Source: Rhodoferax sp. (GTDB taxonomy: Bacteria; Pseudomonadota; Gammaproteobacteria; Burkholderiales; Burkholderiaceae_C). From it: DNA of 64,000 nucleotides. Below the pieces are notes generated by a model. It saw only the letters and a program-made list of their open reading frames with translations. It was not told where the DNA came from and ran no database searches. Location of the stretch: positions 19,442-83,441 of the forward strand of contig JARXAM010000121.1 in assembly GCA_029865845.1 (NCBI GenBank), in the 5' to 3' direction. Of the stretch, positions 51,260 through 61,447 are shown one piece after another. Position numbers and translations under genes: made by a program. Positions within the stretch are counted from its first letter, which is position 1, and the number at the start of each line of letters is the position of its first letter.

Positions 51260-52594
51260 TCACAGAATGAAGCGCGACAGGTCTTCGTCTTGGCTCAACG
51301 CGGCCAGCCGCGCATCGACATACTGCGCGTCAATGTGAACCGTTTTTCCGGCCCACTCCGGGGCTGCGAAGCTCACTTCATCGAGCAAACGTTCCATCAC
51401 GGTCGCCAAACGACGTGCGCCAATGTTCTCTGTACGCTCGTTCACCGCAAAGGCAATCTGCGCCAACCGGGTGATGCCGTCGTCCGTGAAGTGGAGTTCA
51501 ACGTCTTCGGTCGCAAGCAGCGCTTGGTACTGTTTGATGAGCGAGGCATGGGTTTGCGTCAATATGGCCTCAAAGTCTTGTACAGAGAGCGACTGCAACT
51601 CCACGCGGATCGGGAAGCGCCCCTGCAGTTCCGGAATCAAGTCGCTGGGCTTGCTTAAATGGAAGGCACCGGAGGCCACAAAGAGGATGTGGTCGGTTTT
51701 CACCATCCCGTACTTGGTAGATACCGTGGTGCCCTCCACCAGCGGCAAAAGATCGCGCTGCACACCTTGGCGAGAGACCTCTGCGCCGTTGCCTTCGCTG
51801 CGAGAGGTGACTTTGTCAATTTCGTCAATGAAGACGATGCCGTTTTGCTCCAACATCTGCAGCGCCTGGGTCTTGACGTGCTCCTCGTTCACCAGCTTGG
51901 CGGCTTCTTCATCGGCCAATAGTCTGGTGGCCTCTTCGATACGCAGCTTGCGGGTTTGCTTTTTCCCTTGGCCCATGTGCCCGAACAAGCTCCGGATTTG
52001 CTCGGTCATGTCCTCCATGCCAGCGGGCCCCATCACTTCGAGGTGGGGCGCTGGCACACTTAGCTGAAGTTCAATTTCGCGGTCTGCCAAGGTCCCCTCG
52101 CGCAGCTTTTTGCGAAAGGCTTGGCGGGTAGCGTTTTCGGGGCTTTGTGCAACGGCTGAGGCCTCCGAATCTGCGCGCGCCGTCGGCAGCAGAATGTCAA
52201 GAATGCGCTCCTCTGCGGCATCTTCTGCCCGCGCGCGGACCTTGGCGGTTTCTGCTTCGCGGGTCTGTTTGACTGCAATCTCCGCCAGATCACGAATAAT
52301 GGCGTCAACGTCTTTGCCAACGTATCCCACTTCGGTGAACTTGGTCGCCTCTACCTTGATAAATGGGGCATCGGCCAATCGGGCCAAACGCCGGGCGATT
52401 TCGGTCTTGCCCACCCCGGTAGGGCCGATCATCAAGATGTTTTTCGGCGTAATCTCAGTACGCAGGCTGCCCTCCACTTGTTGACGGCGCCATCGATTTC
52501 GCAAGGCGATGGCGACTGCGCGCTTGGCCTGTGCCTGGCCAACAATGTATTTATCCAGCTCGGCAACGATGCCTTGGGGTGTGATTGCTTGCAT
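51260..52594 (-). CDS. hslU: ATP-dependent protease ATPase subunit HslU
   Basis: [57 protein letters not shown]. Confidence 0.97.
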   Translation of the reverse strand: MQAITPQGIVAELDKYIVGQAQAKRAVAIALRNRWRRQQVEGSLRTEITPKNILMIGPTGVGKTEIARRLARLADAPFIKVEATKFTEVGYVGKDVDAIIRDLAEIAVKQTREAETAKVRARAEDAAEERILDILLPTARADSEASAVAQSPENATRQAFRKKLREGTLADREIELQLSVPAPHLEVMGPAGMEDMTEQIRSLFGHMGQGKKQTRKLRIEEATRLLADEEAAKLVNEEHVKTQALQMLEQNGIVFIDEIDKVTSRSEGNGAEVSRQGVQRDLLPLVEGTTVSTKYGMVKTDHILFVASGAFHLSKPSDLIPELQGRFPIRVELQSLSVQDFEAILTQTHASLIKQYQALLATEDVELHFTDDGITRLAQIAFAVNERTENIGARRLATVMERLLDEVSFAAPEWAGKTVHIDAQYVDARLAALSQDEDLSRFIL

Positions 52595-52618
52595 AAATGT
52601 CGGGAAACCTAGGCTCGC

Positions 52619-53164
52619 TTAGAGCGTCTCAATAGTGTGGTTCATGTTGGTGTAAATGCACAACTCGCCCGCAATTTCCAGCGAACGCTTCACGATGTCT
52701 GCCGCAGAAAGCTCCGAGTGCTGCAGCAGAGCGACCGCGGCTGCCTGCGCGTAGGCACCACCCGAGCCAATGGTCACAATGCCATTTTCTGGCTCGAGCA
52801 CATCGCCGTTGCCCGTAATGATCAAGGCGGCGTCTTTGTCCGCCACTGCCAACATCGCCTCCAGCTTGCGCAAGACCCGGTCGGTTCTCCAATCTTTCGT
52901 GAGCTCAATCGCTGCACGTACCAAATGACCCTGGTGTTTGTCGAGCTTGGCCTCAAAACGTTCGAACAGGGTGAACGCGTCTGCCGTCGCGCCGGCAAAC
53001 CCTGCCAGCACTTTTCCGTGATGGAGTTTGCGCACTTTGCGAGCGGTGGCCTTGACGACAATGTTGCCCAAGGTGACCTGCCCGTCGCCGCCAATGGCCA
53101 CTTGCACGCCTTGGGGAGTGGGTCGGCGCACACAAATAATGGTTGTTCCGTGAAAAGGTTCCAT
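52619..53164 (-). CDS. hslV: ATP-dependent protease peptidase subunit HslV
   Basis: [47 protein letters not shown]. Confidence 0.97.
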   Translation of the reverse strand: MEPFHGTTIICVRRPTPQGVQVAIGGDGQVTLGNIVVKATARKVRKLHHGKVLAGFAGATADAFTLFERFEAKLDKHQGHLVRAAIELTKDWRTDRVLRKLEAMLAVADKDAALIITGNGDVLEPENGIVTIGSGGAYAQAAAVALLQHSELSAADIVKRSLEIAGELCIYTNMNHTIETL

Positions 53165-53232
53165 GGTGTTCGAAGTAGTAAGGGTGGGGACAGCGCGAAT
53201 GTCGTCCCGTCACATTCCATGCAACGATAGGA

Positions 53233-54975
53233 CTAGACCTCACGCAAGGTAAGGCGCACATGCTGGTGAATCCCGATGACCTTAAAAAAGGCCGCAACCA
53301 GCGGATGAAGATGCACAAACTGCAGCGTATAGCCGGCGGCCTGTCGCTGAACCGCCCAATTCAGGATGCTGCCCGCAGCAGTGAAGTCAACACGAACGAG
53401 TGCACGGCAGTTCACCGTGATTCGCCGCATAGCGTCCGCACCTTTGTCCAAGTCCGCCAACTGCACCATGACGTCGCCCGCCAGGCTGCCACTGAGTTCT
53501 TGATCCAACGGAGGCGTCGTATCGGCCTCCATCAGAATCGTCGTTTTGAAATCGTTGGACATCGGCAAGTCCATGGGCGCGAACCAAGCACCGTAGTCAC
53601 ACTTGGCCACTTCCCATCCCGGTGGCGACACCTCGTAGGTCACGCAATAGTCCAGTGCCACCAGCTCAAATTCATCCAACAGATTCATGGCGCGCAAGGC
53701 ATTCAAGCGCACGCCCCACCACAGGGGATCTACCGAACGGTCCCCCGAAGGGGTCAATGTGCGCAGCGCCCCCATCAAGTGGTCCGCATGAGAAAACCGA
53801 ACGGAGACGGGCTCGTTGCACAGGCTCGAGAAGAAACCGGCCAGCAGCGGCATGACCTCCGCGTCAATCCGTTCAAGTCCGCCCCAGGCCAACGTCCACG
53901 GCATGCGATGACTTGCCAACGCGACGCGCAGGGATTCCATACCCGTGAGTTGCAACAGCGCAGGGCACTCCCACATGGCTTTAGCCATGCCCGTTTCTCC
54001 CGCCCCCGCCGAGTGGGACCGGTGGGCAGAGTCGCCAGCGTCGGTTTGCCCATGGCCCTTGGCAGAATCGCCTACCCACGCGGGCACCCGGTCGCCCCAT
54101 AAGTGGGCGTAGTCCACCACGGCGGCGTCGAATTTCACTCTTTGCTGTGTCGCCGCATACAGGCCCACCAGGGCGTCCGCCCAGTGGGCAAGCGTGGCGG
54201 CATCTGTGTGGCCACGCGCAAGTGCAAGGATCAAACCACTTTCTGCGCCTGCATCGTCACCATTGGCAAAACGAATGGCGGCCTCTTCAAGATCGGCGTC
54301 GGTGCCTATATCTGTGACATCCAACGCAAACAACTTGGAAGTCGAAAAATTGAACCCCGTCGTATCGGTCCGCTCTGTAACGGCCTGCGCCATTGGTCTG
54401 CTGGGCAGTTCAAAGCTCGCTGGGATGGCGTCCTCCGCCATCTCCGTAGACGCATAATCGTTGAAGGATGTGGCCCCATGCGGCAGGGACGTATCTGCCA
54501 ATAATGACGCTGCTACGCCGGGTTCCGACCGAGAAACGGGAATCTGTATGGGCGCAGCTCCGGCGCTCTCGCGCGGTGTGCTGCCTGCCGAGGCCGCACT
54601 GCGTGCCTCCGGCGTATCGCCCTTGCCTTTCCACCACTGACGCGACATTTGGGCTTCAATTTCGTCGATCTTTTTGAGCGTCACCGCCCGGCCATCCGCG
54701 TCCGTGGGGAGACTGCTTTGAAATATGGAGGGACGCGTGACCGCATTCCCCACCGCCGCGTCACGAAACCGCAGCTTGCGCAAATGGTCGAACTCCCGGC
54801 GGCGCACCACGTCGTTTTGCCGCTTACGCTCAATCAATGCCTTGAGTGCAAGTTTGTCGTAATGCGGGTCTGCCTGTGCCTCGGGGGTCGCCAACTCGGA
54901 CCATTCCTTGGTCGGATTGCGGACGAACAAGGCCATTTTGGACAGTAATCCGGGCCTTTCGTCTTTGCTTGCCAT
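53233..54975 (-). CDS. Hypothetical protein with STAS-like C-terminal region
   Basis: 580-aa ORF; C-terminal CRALVRVDFTAAGSILNWAVQRQAAGYTLQFVHLHPLVAAFFKVIGIHQHVRL resembles a STAS/anti-anti-sigma fold. Confidence 0.7.
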   Translation of the reverse strand: MASKDERPGLLSKMALFVRNPTKEWSELATPEAQADPHYDKLALKALIERKRQNDVVRRREFDHLRKLRFRDAAVGNAVTRPSIFQSSLPTDADGRAVTLKKIDEIEAQMSRQWWKGKGDTPEARSAASAGSTPRESAGAAPIQIPVSRSEPGVAASLLADTSLPHGATSFNDYASTEMAEDAIPASFELPSRPMAQAVTERTDTTGFNFSTSKLFALDVTDIGTDADLEEAAIRFANGDDAGAESGLILALARGHTDAATLAHWADALVGLYAATQQRVKFDAAVVDYAHLWGDRVPAWVGDSAKGHGQTDAGDSAHRSHSAGAGETGMAKAMWECPALLQLTGMESLRVALASHRMPWTLAWGGLERIDAEVMPLLAGFFSSLCNEPVSVRFSHADHLMGALRTLTPSGDRSVDPLWWGVRLNALRAMNLLDEFELVALDYCVTYEVSPPGWEVAKCDYGAWFAPMDLPMSNDFKTTILMEADTTPPLDQELSGSLAGDVMVQLADLDKGADAMRRITVNCRALVRVDFTAAGSILNWAVQRQAAGYTLQFVHLHPLVAAFFKVIGIHQHVRLTLREV

Positions 54976-55011
54976 TTCAATGGATCGTGCTGAAAAGGAG
55001 CAGCCGCAAAC

Positions 55012-56196
55012 TCAATCACCAAACATTTTTTGCTTGAGTTCCCTGCGTTGCTGGGCTTCCAAAGAAAGCGTAGCAGTAGGCCGGGCCAACAAGCGACCGA
55101 CACCGATCGGTTCACCCGTTTCATCGCAATACCCATAGTCTTCTGCATCGATACGGGCGATGGATTGCTCTATTTTTTTGAGCAACTTGCGCTCGCGATC
55201 GCGGGTACGCAATTCCAGCGCGTGCTCTTCTTCAATGGTTGCGCGGTCCGCCGGGTCAGGCACCACCGAGGTGTCTTCGCGCAAATGCTCCGTAGTCTCG
55301 CCCGCACTGGTGAGAATTTCCCGCTTTAAGTTGGATAGTTTCAAACGGAAGAAAGCCAGTTGGACCGCATTCATGTATTCGGAATCGGGCATCGCCACCA
55401 GCTCGGCATCTGTCAATTCCGCAACGGGCTTGGTTTTCCAGTTATTCGCAAGTTTGGGATCTTTTTTCACAATAGCAGGTATCACAGGTGCAACGACGGG
55501 TGGAAGAATAGTATGGCTGTAACTTGCCTTTGCCGCAGTGGAGGCCACACTTTGCGCCATTGACGGAACAGTCAATGAGGCCAAACGGGACGACGGACGA
55601 CCCGACTTGGCAGCGACCGCAGCCACAGCGACTGCGGCGGGCTTTGCTTTCAAAGGCGCTGCGTCGGCACTCTTGGAGCTTACTGCCAACTTGGCCGGCG
55701 CTGGCACCGCCTCGGGCTTGATTTTACTGCTCGTGGACGCAGCCAAGCGATCGCTCACTTTGACGGCGGTGGAAACGGGCTCTGCCTTGGCGGAGACACT
55801 TCGCGATGTCTCGGGATTTTTGGTCACGGACTTCAGCGCCAACACAGGTTCTTTGCTATCCGAGGCAATCGCCTTGGAAGACGCAGCCTTCTTCAGAGAG
55901 GCTGCCGTTTTGGACACTGATTTTTCTACCGGGCTGGTGCCAGACTTGACAGCCGCACCCGCCTTGGCAACGGCCTTGACAGGCGTTGCTTTGCCCGGGG
56001 CGTCTTTTCCCTTACTCACCTTACCGGATTTCGCTGTCACTTCTGGTCTCCTGGCAGGGTGTTCCCGCACGTGGTCGCTGTTGGTTGTAGTCGCTGCACC
56101 GGCCTGAGGGACGCGCGCAGCGGGGGTTTCGTCGGCGCGCGAGTGTACAGGCTTCGCTGTTGGAAAACCCATTAGTTGCAAAAGCGAGACAAACAT
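55012..56196 (-). CDS. dksA: DksA/TraR-family protein with degenerate zinc finger and long Ala/Lys-rich N-terminal extension
   Basis: C-terminal EYMNAVQLAFFRLKLSNLKREI...PDPADRATIEEEHALELRTRDRERKLLKKIEQSIARIDAEDYGYCDETGEPIGVGRLLARPTATLSLEAQQRRELKQKMFGD. Confidence 0.88.
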   Translation of the reverse strand: MFVSLLQLMGFPTAKPVHSRADETPAARVPQAGAATTTNSDHVREHPARRPEVTAKSGKVSKGKDAPGKATPVKAVAKAGAAVKSGTSPVEKSVSKTAASLKKAASSKAIASDSKEPVLALKSVTKNPETSRSVSAKAEPVSTAVKVSDRLAASTSSKIKPEAVPAPAKLAVSSKSADAAPLKAKPAAVAVAAVAAKSGRPSSRLASLTVPSMAQSVASTAAKASYSHTILPPVVAPVIPAIVKKDPKLANNWKTKPVAELTDAELVAMPDSEYMNAVQLAFFRLKLSNLKREILTSAGETTEHLREDTSVVPDPADRATIEEEHALELRTRDRERKLLKKIEQSIARIDAEDYGYCDETGEPIGVGRLLARPTATLSLEAQQRRELKQKMFGD

Positions 56197-56279
56197 TGCG
56201 CACCTCCATTTTTCGTTACATTTGGCCCTCTTGTCTGCGCGTTATTCCGGCGGAAGTCGCACCAACAAGCGGTGCGAAA

Positions 56280-57338
56280 CTACACCAATGACTGCTCCAG
56301 GCCTTGCAGCAAGATGTCTTTGGGCAAATCGATGCCAATAAACACCATCTTGCTCATGCGAGTCTCTGCCTGCGCCCATGCCGGCCCCAAGTCGCTGCCC
56401 ATCAATTGGTGCACACCTTGGAAAATCACCTTGCGCTCGGTGCCCTTCATGAAAAGCACACCTTTGTAACGCAGCATGCGCGGGCCGTAGATATTGACGA
56501 TAGCGCCCAAAAAGTCTTCTAGTTTGGCAGGGTCAAACGGGCGGTTTGATTTAAAGACAAAACTCTTCACATCGTCGTCATGATGGTGGTGGTGTCCGTG
56601 GGTGGCATGGTCATGGGCGTGCGAAGGGTGATCGCAATGCTCACCATGCGCATGGTCATGGTCATGGTGGAGGTGGTCATCGTCCTTGAGGAAATCCGGA
56701 TCGATATCGAGCTTGGCATTCAGGTTGAAACCACGCAGGTCAAACACTTCTTTGATAGCCACATCACCGAAGTGCACCGCCTTTTGGGGCGCACGCGGGT
56801 TCATGTGTTTGATGCGATGCATCAGGGCATCCAACTCGTCGGTAGACACCAGATCGGACTTGCTGATGAAGATCTGGTCGGCAAAGCCGATCTGGCGGCG
56901 CGCCTCCTGACGGTCATTAAGCTGCTGCACTGCGTGCTTGGCATCTACCAGCGTCAAAATGGAGTCCAGCAAATAGGTCTCTGCAATTTCGTCATCCATG
57001 AAGAAGGTCTGGGCCACGGGACCGGGGTCGGCCACGCCGGTGGTCTCTATCACGACGCGCTCAAAGTCCAGCTCGCCCTTGCGCTTTTTCTCGGCCAAGT
57101 CCTTCAGCGTGGTGCGCAAGTCTTCGCGGATGGTGCAGCACACGCAGCCGTTGCTCATCTGGATGATCTGCTCGTTGGTGTCGCTGACCAGAATGTCGCT
57201 GTCGATGTTTTCTTCACCGAACTCATTTTCGATCACAGCGATCTTCTGGCCGTGCGCCTCAGCCAACACGCGCTTGAGCAATGTGGTCTTACCGGACCCC
57301 AAAAAGCCGGTCAGGATGGTGGCGGGAATCAAGCTCAT
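56280..57338 (-). CDS. CobW/COG0523-family GTP-binding protein with His-rich loop
   Basis: ILTGFLGSGKTTLLKRVL; GCVCCTIREDL; HLHHDHDHAHGEHCDHPSHAHDHATHGHHHHHDDD. Confidence 0.95.
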   Translation of the reverse strand: MSLIPATILTGFLGSGKTTLLKRVLAEAHGQKIAVIENEFGEENIDSDILVSDTNEQIIQMSNGCVCCTIREDLRTTLKDLAEKKRKGELDFERVVIETTGVADPGPVAQTFFMDDEIAETYLLDSILTLVDAKHAVQQLNDRQEARRQIGFADQIFISKSDLVSTDELDALMHRIKHMNPRAPQKAVHFGDVAIKEVFDLRGFNLNAKLDIDPDFLKDDDHLHHDHDHAHGEHCDHPSHAHDHATHGHHHHHDDDVKSFVFKSNRPFDPAKLEDFLGAIVNIYGPRMLRYKGVLFMKGTERKVIFQGVHQLMGSDLGPAWAQAETRMSKMVFIGIDLPKDILLQGLEQSLV

Positions 57339-57414
57339 CGTTCAACTTCCAAAAATGGTGCAGTGCAAAAGAATCAACTGGGGAGTGTAGTCAGCAATTC
57401 AAGATTTGTCGGAC

Positions 57415-58602
57415 TCAGGCGGCCCGACGCATCACCACCAGCCCCTTGAGGTACTCGCCCTCGGGGAAGGCGATGGTCATCGGATGGTCCGGGGCGCCAC
57501 CCATGCGCTCAGTGATAAAGCCGTCCACGCCCGCGTCTGACCCAGCTCCGGCGACGATTTTGTGAAACAAATCCGCACTGATTCCACCGGAGCAGCTATA
57601 GGTAAACAGCACACCCCCGGGCTCCAGCAACTTGAACGCCAGGCGGTTGATGTCTTTGTAAGCGCGTGCCGCACGCTCGGCATGCGCGACGGTGGGAGCG
57701 AACTTGGGCGGATCTAGGATGATGGCATCAAAGGTACGCCCTTCGGCGGCGAAGGCGCGCAGCGAGGCATTGACATCCGCATCCATATAGGCGGCGCGCG
57801 CCGCTTCAAAGCCATTCAAGGCGACGTTGGCCTTGGCTTTTTCAATCGCCGGACCGCTGGAGTCGATCGACGTGACATGTACCGCACCGCCCGACAGAGC
57901 GGCAACCGTGAACCCGCCCGTGTAGCAATAGCAGTTCAGCACGCGCTGGAAACCGAGGCGACGGGTGTATTGGGCAAACTTGTGGCGGCTATCGCGCTGG
58001 TCTAGGTAGAAGCCGGTTTTATGGCCCTCAGCGATGCTCAAGCCCAGCTTCCAGTCATGCTCGCGCAGCACCAAGTCCGTCGCCCCCTCGCCCCGCAGCC
58101 ATCCGGTGGCCTCGTGCAGGCCTTCGAGCGTGCGGCTGCTGGCATCGGAGCGCTCGTAGAGCTTGGAGAGGCCCGTGGCACTGAGCAGGGCATCCGCAAT
58201 GACGGGCTTCCACTTTTCCACACCTGCAGAGGTGAATTGCGCCACCAGCGTGTCGCCATAGCGATCCACGATCAAGCCGGGCAATCCATCGGACTCACCG
58301 TGAATCAGACGCACACCGTCGCTTTGCACATCGAAACGGGCGCGGGCGCGGATTGCTTGCGCGCAGGTTGCTGCGAAAAAGCCCGCATCGATGCGCTGCT
58401 GTTCATCAAAGCTCCAGACGCGTGCCCGGATTTTGGACTGGGGGCTGAACGCAGCCCACCCCAAAAATGCACCTTCGGACGACTCGACCCGCACCGTCTC
58501 GCCACTGTCACCGCCACCTTTGGCAATGGCTGACTCAAAGATCCAGGGGTGGTGGCGCAACAAGGAGCGCTCTTTACCGGCACGCAGTCGAATGGTTTTC
58601 AT
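57415..58602 (-). CDS. Class I SAM-dependent 23S rRNA methyltransferase (RlmI-like, PUA domain)
   Basis: MKTIRLRAGKERSLLRHHPWIFESAIAKGGGDSGETV; VLNCYCYTGGFTVAALSGGA; DAIILDPPKFAPT. Confidence 0.92.
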   Translation of the reverse strand: MKTIRLRAGKERSLLRHHPWIFESAIAKGGGDSGETVRVESSEGAFLGWAAFSPQSKIRARVWSFDEQQRIDAGFFAATCAQAIRARARFDVQSDGVRLIHGESDGLPGLIVDRYGDTLVAQFTSAGVEKWKPVIADALLSATGLSKLYERSDASSRTLEGLHEATGWLRGEGATDLVLREHDWKLGLSIAEGHKTGFYLDQRDSRHKFAQYTRRLGFQRVLNCYCYTGGFTVAALSGGAVHVTSIDSSGPAIEKAKANVALNGFEAARAAYMDADVNASLRAFAAEGRTFDAIILDPPKFAPTVAHAERAARAYKDINRLAFKLLEPGGVLFTYSCSGGISADLFHKIVAGAGSDAGVDGFITERMGGAPDHPMTIAFPEGEYLKGLVVMRRAA

Positions 58603-58663
58603 GGGAGTGATTGTCGCTTGGAGGCGCTGGCCGGACTTGCAGGATGCGCATCAACCCAAAAAC

Positions 58664-58695
58664 AAAAAAGGCCAGCAAACTGCTGACCTTTTTTG
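58664..58695 (-). terminator. Intrinsic terminator downstream of tRNA-Gly
   Basis: minus strand AAAAAAGGtCAGCAgttTGCTGgCCTTTTTT. Confidence 0.85.
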
Positions 58696-58715
58696 AATCC
58701 CGAAGGGGGTGAATT

Positions 58716-58791
58716 TGGAGCGGGAAAAGAGTCTCGAACTCTCGACCTCAACCTTGGCAAGGTTGCGCTCTACCAACTGAGCTATTCCCGC
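58716..58791 (-). tRNA. tRNA-Gly (GCC), 3' CCA encoded
   Basis: GCGGGAATAGCTCAGTTGGTAGAGCGCAACCTTGCCAAGGTTGAGGTCGAGAGTTCGAGACTCTTTTCCCGCTCCA; cloverleaf with GCC anticodon. Confidence 0.97.
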
Positions 58792-58867
58792 GTTACAAGC
58801 CCATGATTATATACCGTGATTTTGCGCATTTTCAAAAAACCAAAACTTTTTGCGAAACGCTGGCCGA

Positions 58868-59815
58868 TCAGCCCGTTCCATCCAGGCCCGGCTTGAGCTT
58901 GGCACGCGGGTGGGCGGCGTCGTACGCTTTGGCCAGATGCTGAAAATCGAGTCGGGTATAGACCTGCGTCGTGGTGATATTCGCGTGGCCCAACAGCTCT
59001 TGCACGCCACGCAGGTCGCCACTGCTTTGCAGCACGTGGCTGGCAAAGGAGTGACGCAGCATATGGGGGTGCACCGGCACACTGACGCCAGCCAACTGGC
59101 TGCGACGCTTCAGTCGTTGCCACACACTTTGCGCGGTGAGTCGTGTGCCGTTGCGCCCGGTAAACAACGCAGAGGCGCTGGATGCCGTCCCGCGCAAATC
59201 CAGCCATCGCTGCAAGGCCTGCATGGCGACTGTACCCACCGGAACACTGCGACGCTTGGAGCCCTTGCCCAGCACATGGGCCTCAGCGGCTTGCATGTCC
59301 ACCCACCCCTTAGAAAATTTACTGGCCGCTACGTCCAAGCCCACCAACTCCCCCACGCGCAGGCCGCTGCCGTACAGCAACTCGACCATGGCGGCGTCAC
59401 GGGCTTCCAGCCAGGCGTTGTCATCACTCTCAAAATCTGCAAACTGCACCGCGTCATCCACCGCGAGCGCCTTGGGCAAGGGTTTGGGGGCTTTGGGGGA
59501 TCGCACATCTTGCACGGGATTGCTGGGCACCAGCCCCTCCCGGCCCATCCACGTATAAAAACCGCGCCAGCCTGACAAAATCAGCGCAATGCCCCGCCCG
59601 CTGCGTCCGCCACTGTGCATCTGGGCGACCCAGCGGCGAATATGGTGGTTTTTGACCTGGTCCAAGGCCACGTCGCTCTTGGAAGCAAGCAAACGCAATC
59701 GATCCAAATCCAAGGTGTAGAGCGCCACCGTGCGCGCAGCGAGCCGCTTTTCCACCCGCACGAACTGCAAGTAGCGTTCGATACAGGCCAGACCGCTCGC
59801 GTCCAAAGCCGCCAT
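58868..59815 (-). CDS. xerC: Tyrosine recombinase XerC
   Basis: ELLYGSGLRVGELVGLDV; HPHMLRHSFASHVLQSSGDLRGVQELLGHANITTTQVYT. Confidence 0.95.
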   Translation of the reverse strand: MAALDASGLACIERYLQFVRVEKRLAARTVALYTLDLDRLRLLASKSDVALDQVKNHHIRRWVAQMHSGGRSGRGIALILSGWRGFYTWMGREGLVPSNPVQDVRSPKAPKPLPKALAVDDAVQFADFESDDNAWLEARDAAMVELLYGSGLRVGELVGLDVAASKFSKGWVDMQAAEAHVLGKGSKRRSVPVGTVAMQALQRWLDLRGTASSASALFTGRNGTRLTAQSVWQRLKRRSQLAGVSVPVHPHMLRHSFASHVLQSSGDLRGVQELLGHANITTTQVYTRLDFQHLAKAYDAAHPRAKLKPGLDGTG

Positions 59816-59822
59816 CTACCGA

Positions 59823-60524
59823 TCAGCGCAGGCGAGACAAAGCCGCGCTTGCAATCTCTCCAATGTGGGCCAGTAAATCGGTGGCCATGCCGCTGTCAAA
59901 CCGCTGGGTATCACTGGAAGCCAGCACCAGCAACCCAAACACATGCGAGGCCTGCCCACCTGCGGCAGCACTGCGAAGCGGAATGAGCGCCAACGAGTTG
60001 GCGGCATCCGGCGTATCCAGCCAAGTCGCCGCTTCAAACCCGGTGTTCAGCCCGCAGAACGGCTCATTCAATGAACTAGCAAACAGCTTGGCGTCTTCGC
60101 TGACATTGCGTGCAACAGGCATGTCCACGTAGGCACTTGCCACGCCCCACAGGCGCAGGCCCACCTGGGGCACGGCAAACTGGTCGCGGATCAGGCTAAC
60201 CACTGCCTGCGGAAGGTCGGCAGGATTGGTCACCACAAACAAACTTCGCGCCCAACGCAGTATCTTGTTAGACAGCAGGGTGTTCTCGTTGCCATGGCGG
60301 ATCATTTCCATGATCCGCTGCTCCAGCAGTTTGATTTTTTCGCGCAACAGCTCTGCCTGGCGCTCCTGCAAACTGACTGCGCGTCGGCTGTGCGGGCTGG
60401 TGAAGTGCACCGAGGCCAGCAGATCGGCATGGCGCTGGAAGAAGTCGGGGTTATTCACCAAGTAATTGGCGATGTCGTCTTCGGTAATGGGGTTGCCCAA
60501 GGCGGGGTTCAGCGGAGGTGTCAT
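59823..60524 (-). CDS. DUF484 family protein
   Basis: ITEDDIANYLVNNPDFFQRHADLLASVHFTSPHSRRAVSLQERQAELLREKIKLLEQRI; adjacent to xerC and dapF. Confidence 0.93.
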   Translation of the reverse strand: MTPPLNPALGNPITEDDIANYLVNNPDFFQRHADLLASVHFTSPHSRRAVSLQERQAELLREKIKLLEQRIMEMIRHGNENTLLSNKILRWARSLFVVTNPADLPQAVVSLIRDQFAVPQVGLRLWGVASAYVDMPVARNVSEDAKLFASSLNEPFCGLNTGFEAATWLDTPDAANSLALIPLRSAAAGGQASHVFGLLVLASSDTQRFDSGMATDLLAHIGEIASAALSRLR

Positions 60525-60540
60525 GGTGTGAAAGGTCCGG

Positions 60541-61410
60541 TTATTCGGGTAAGTCGATTTCGCCATGGAACACGGTGGTCGCGGGGCCGGTCATGAACAC
60601 CGACTCGCCCATGCCAGCCCATGCAATGGTCTGCACGCCGCCACGGGTTTGCACATCCACCCGTGCGTCCACCAGGCCCAGACGGATACCGGCCACGACC
60701 GCCGCGCAAGCGCCCGTGCCGCAGGCCAGCGTTTCGCCCACGCCGCGCTCAAACACGCGCAAGCGCACTTGGCTGCGACTCACCACCTCCAAAAAGCCCA
60801 CGTTCACACCCTGGGTGAATCGCGGATTGGCTTGCACTTGCGGGCCCCAGTCGGCAACGGGGGCTGCGTCCACATCGGCGACCAGCATCACTGCGTGCGG
60901 ATTACCCATGGACACCGTGGCGACCCAAAGGGAATCTTCCTGACCAGCCTGGACGACGTGCAGCGGCCAACGCCCCCAGGTTCCCATAGGCTGAAGGCTC
61001 AACCCGGTGTCGTCAAACGGGATATCGGCGCAAGCGAAGACAGGTGCGCCCATGTCCACGGTCACACGGCCATCTGCGGTGAGCACGGGCTCGATCACGC
61101 CCTTCATGGTTTTGACACGGATGCGGTCTTTGTCCGTGAGCCCTTGGTCGCGCACAAAACGGGCAAAGCAGCGAGAACCATTGCCACACTGCTCCACCTC
61201 GTTGCCATCGGCGTTGTGGATGATGTACTCGAAGTCGATGCCCTCTGCGGGCGAGGGACGCACCGAGAGAATTTGGTCGGCACCCACGCCAAAGTGGCGA
61301 TCGCCCAGAAAGCGGTACTGGGCGGACGTCAGGCCAAGGCGGCCCTTGGTTTCGTCGAGCACCACAAAGTCGTTGCCCGCGCCCTGCATTTTGGTGAACT
61401 GGATTCGCAT
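60541..61410 (-). CDS. dapF: Diaminopimelate epimerase
   Basis: [61 protein letters not shown]. Confidence 0.97.
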   Translation of the reverse strand: MRIQFTKMQGAGNDFVVLDETKGRLGLTSAQYRFLGDRHFGVGADQILSVRPSPAEGIDFEYIIHNADGNEVEQCGNGSRCFARFVRDQGLTDKDRIRVKTMKGVIEPVLTADGRVTVDMGAPVFACADIPFDDTGLSLQPMGTWGRWPLHVVQAGQEDSLWVATVSMGNPHAVMLVADVDAAPVADWGPQVQANPRFTQGVNVGFLEVVSRSQVRLRVFERGVGETLACGTGACAAVVAGIRLGLVDARVDVQTRGGVQTIAWAGMGESVFMTGPATTVFHGEIDLPE

Positions 61411-61447
61411 CCTTTCATTATCCCCGTTTGGTTGCACAATCCGCCGC

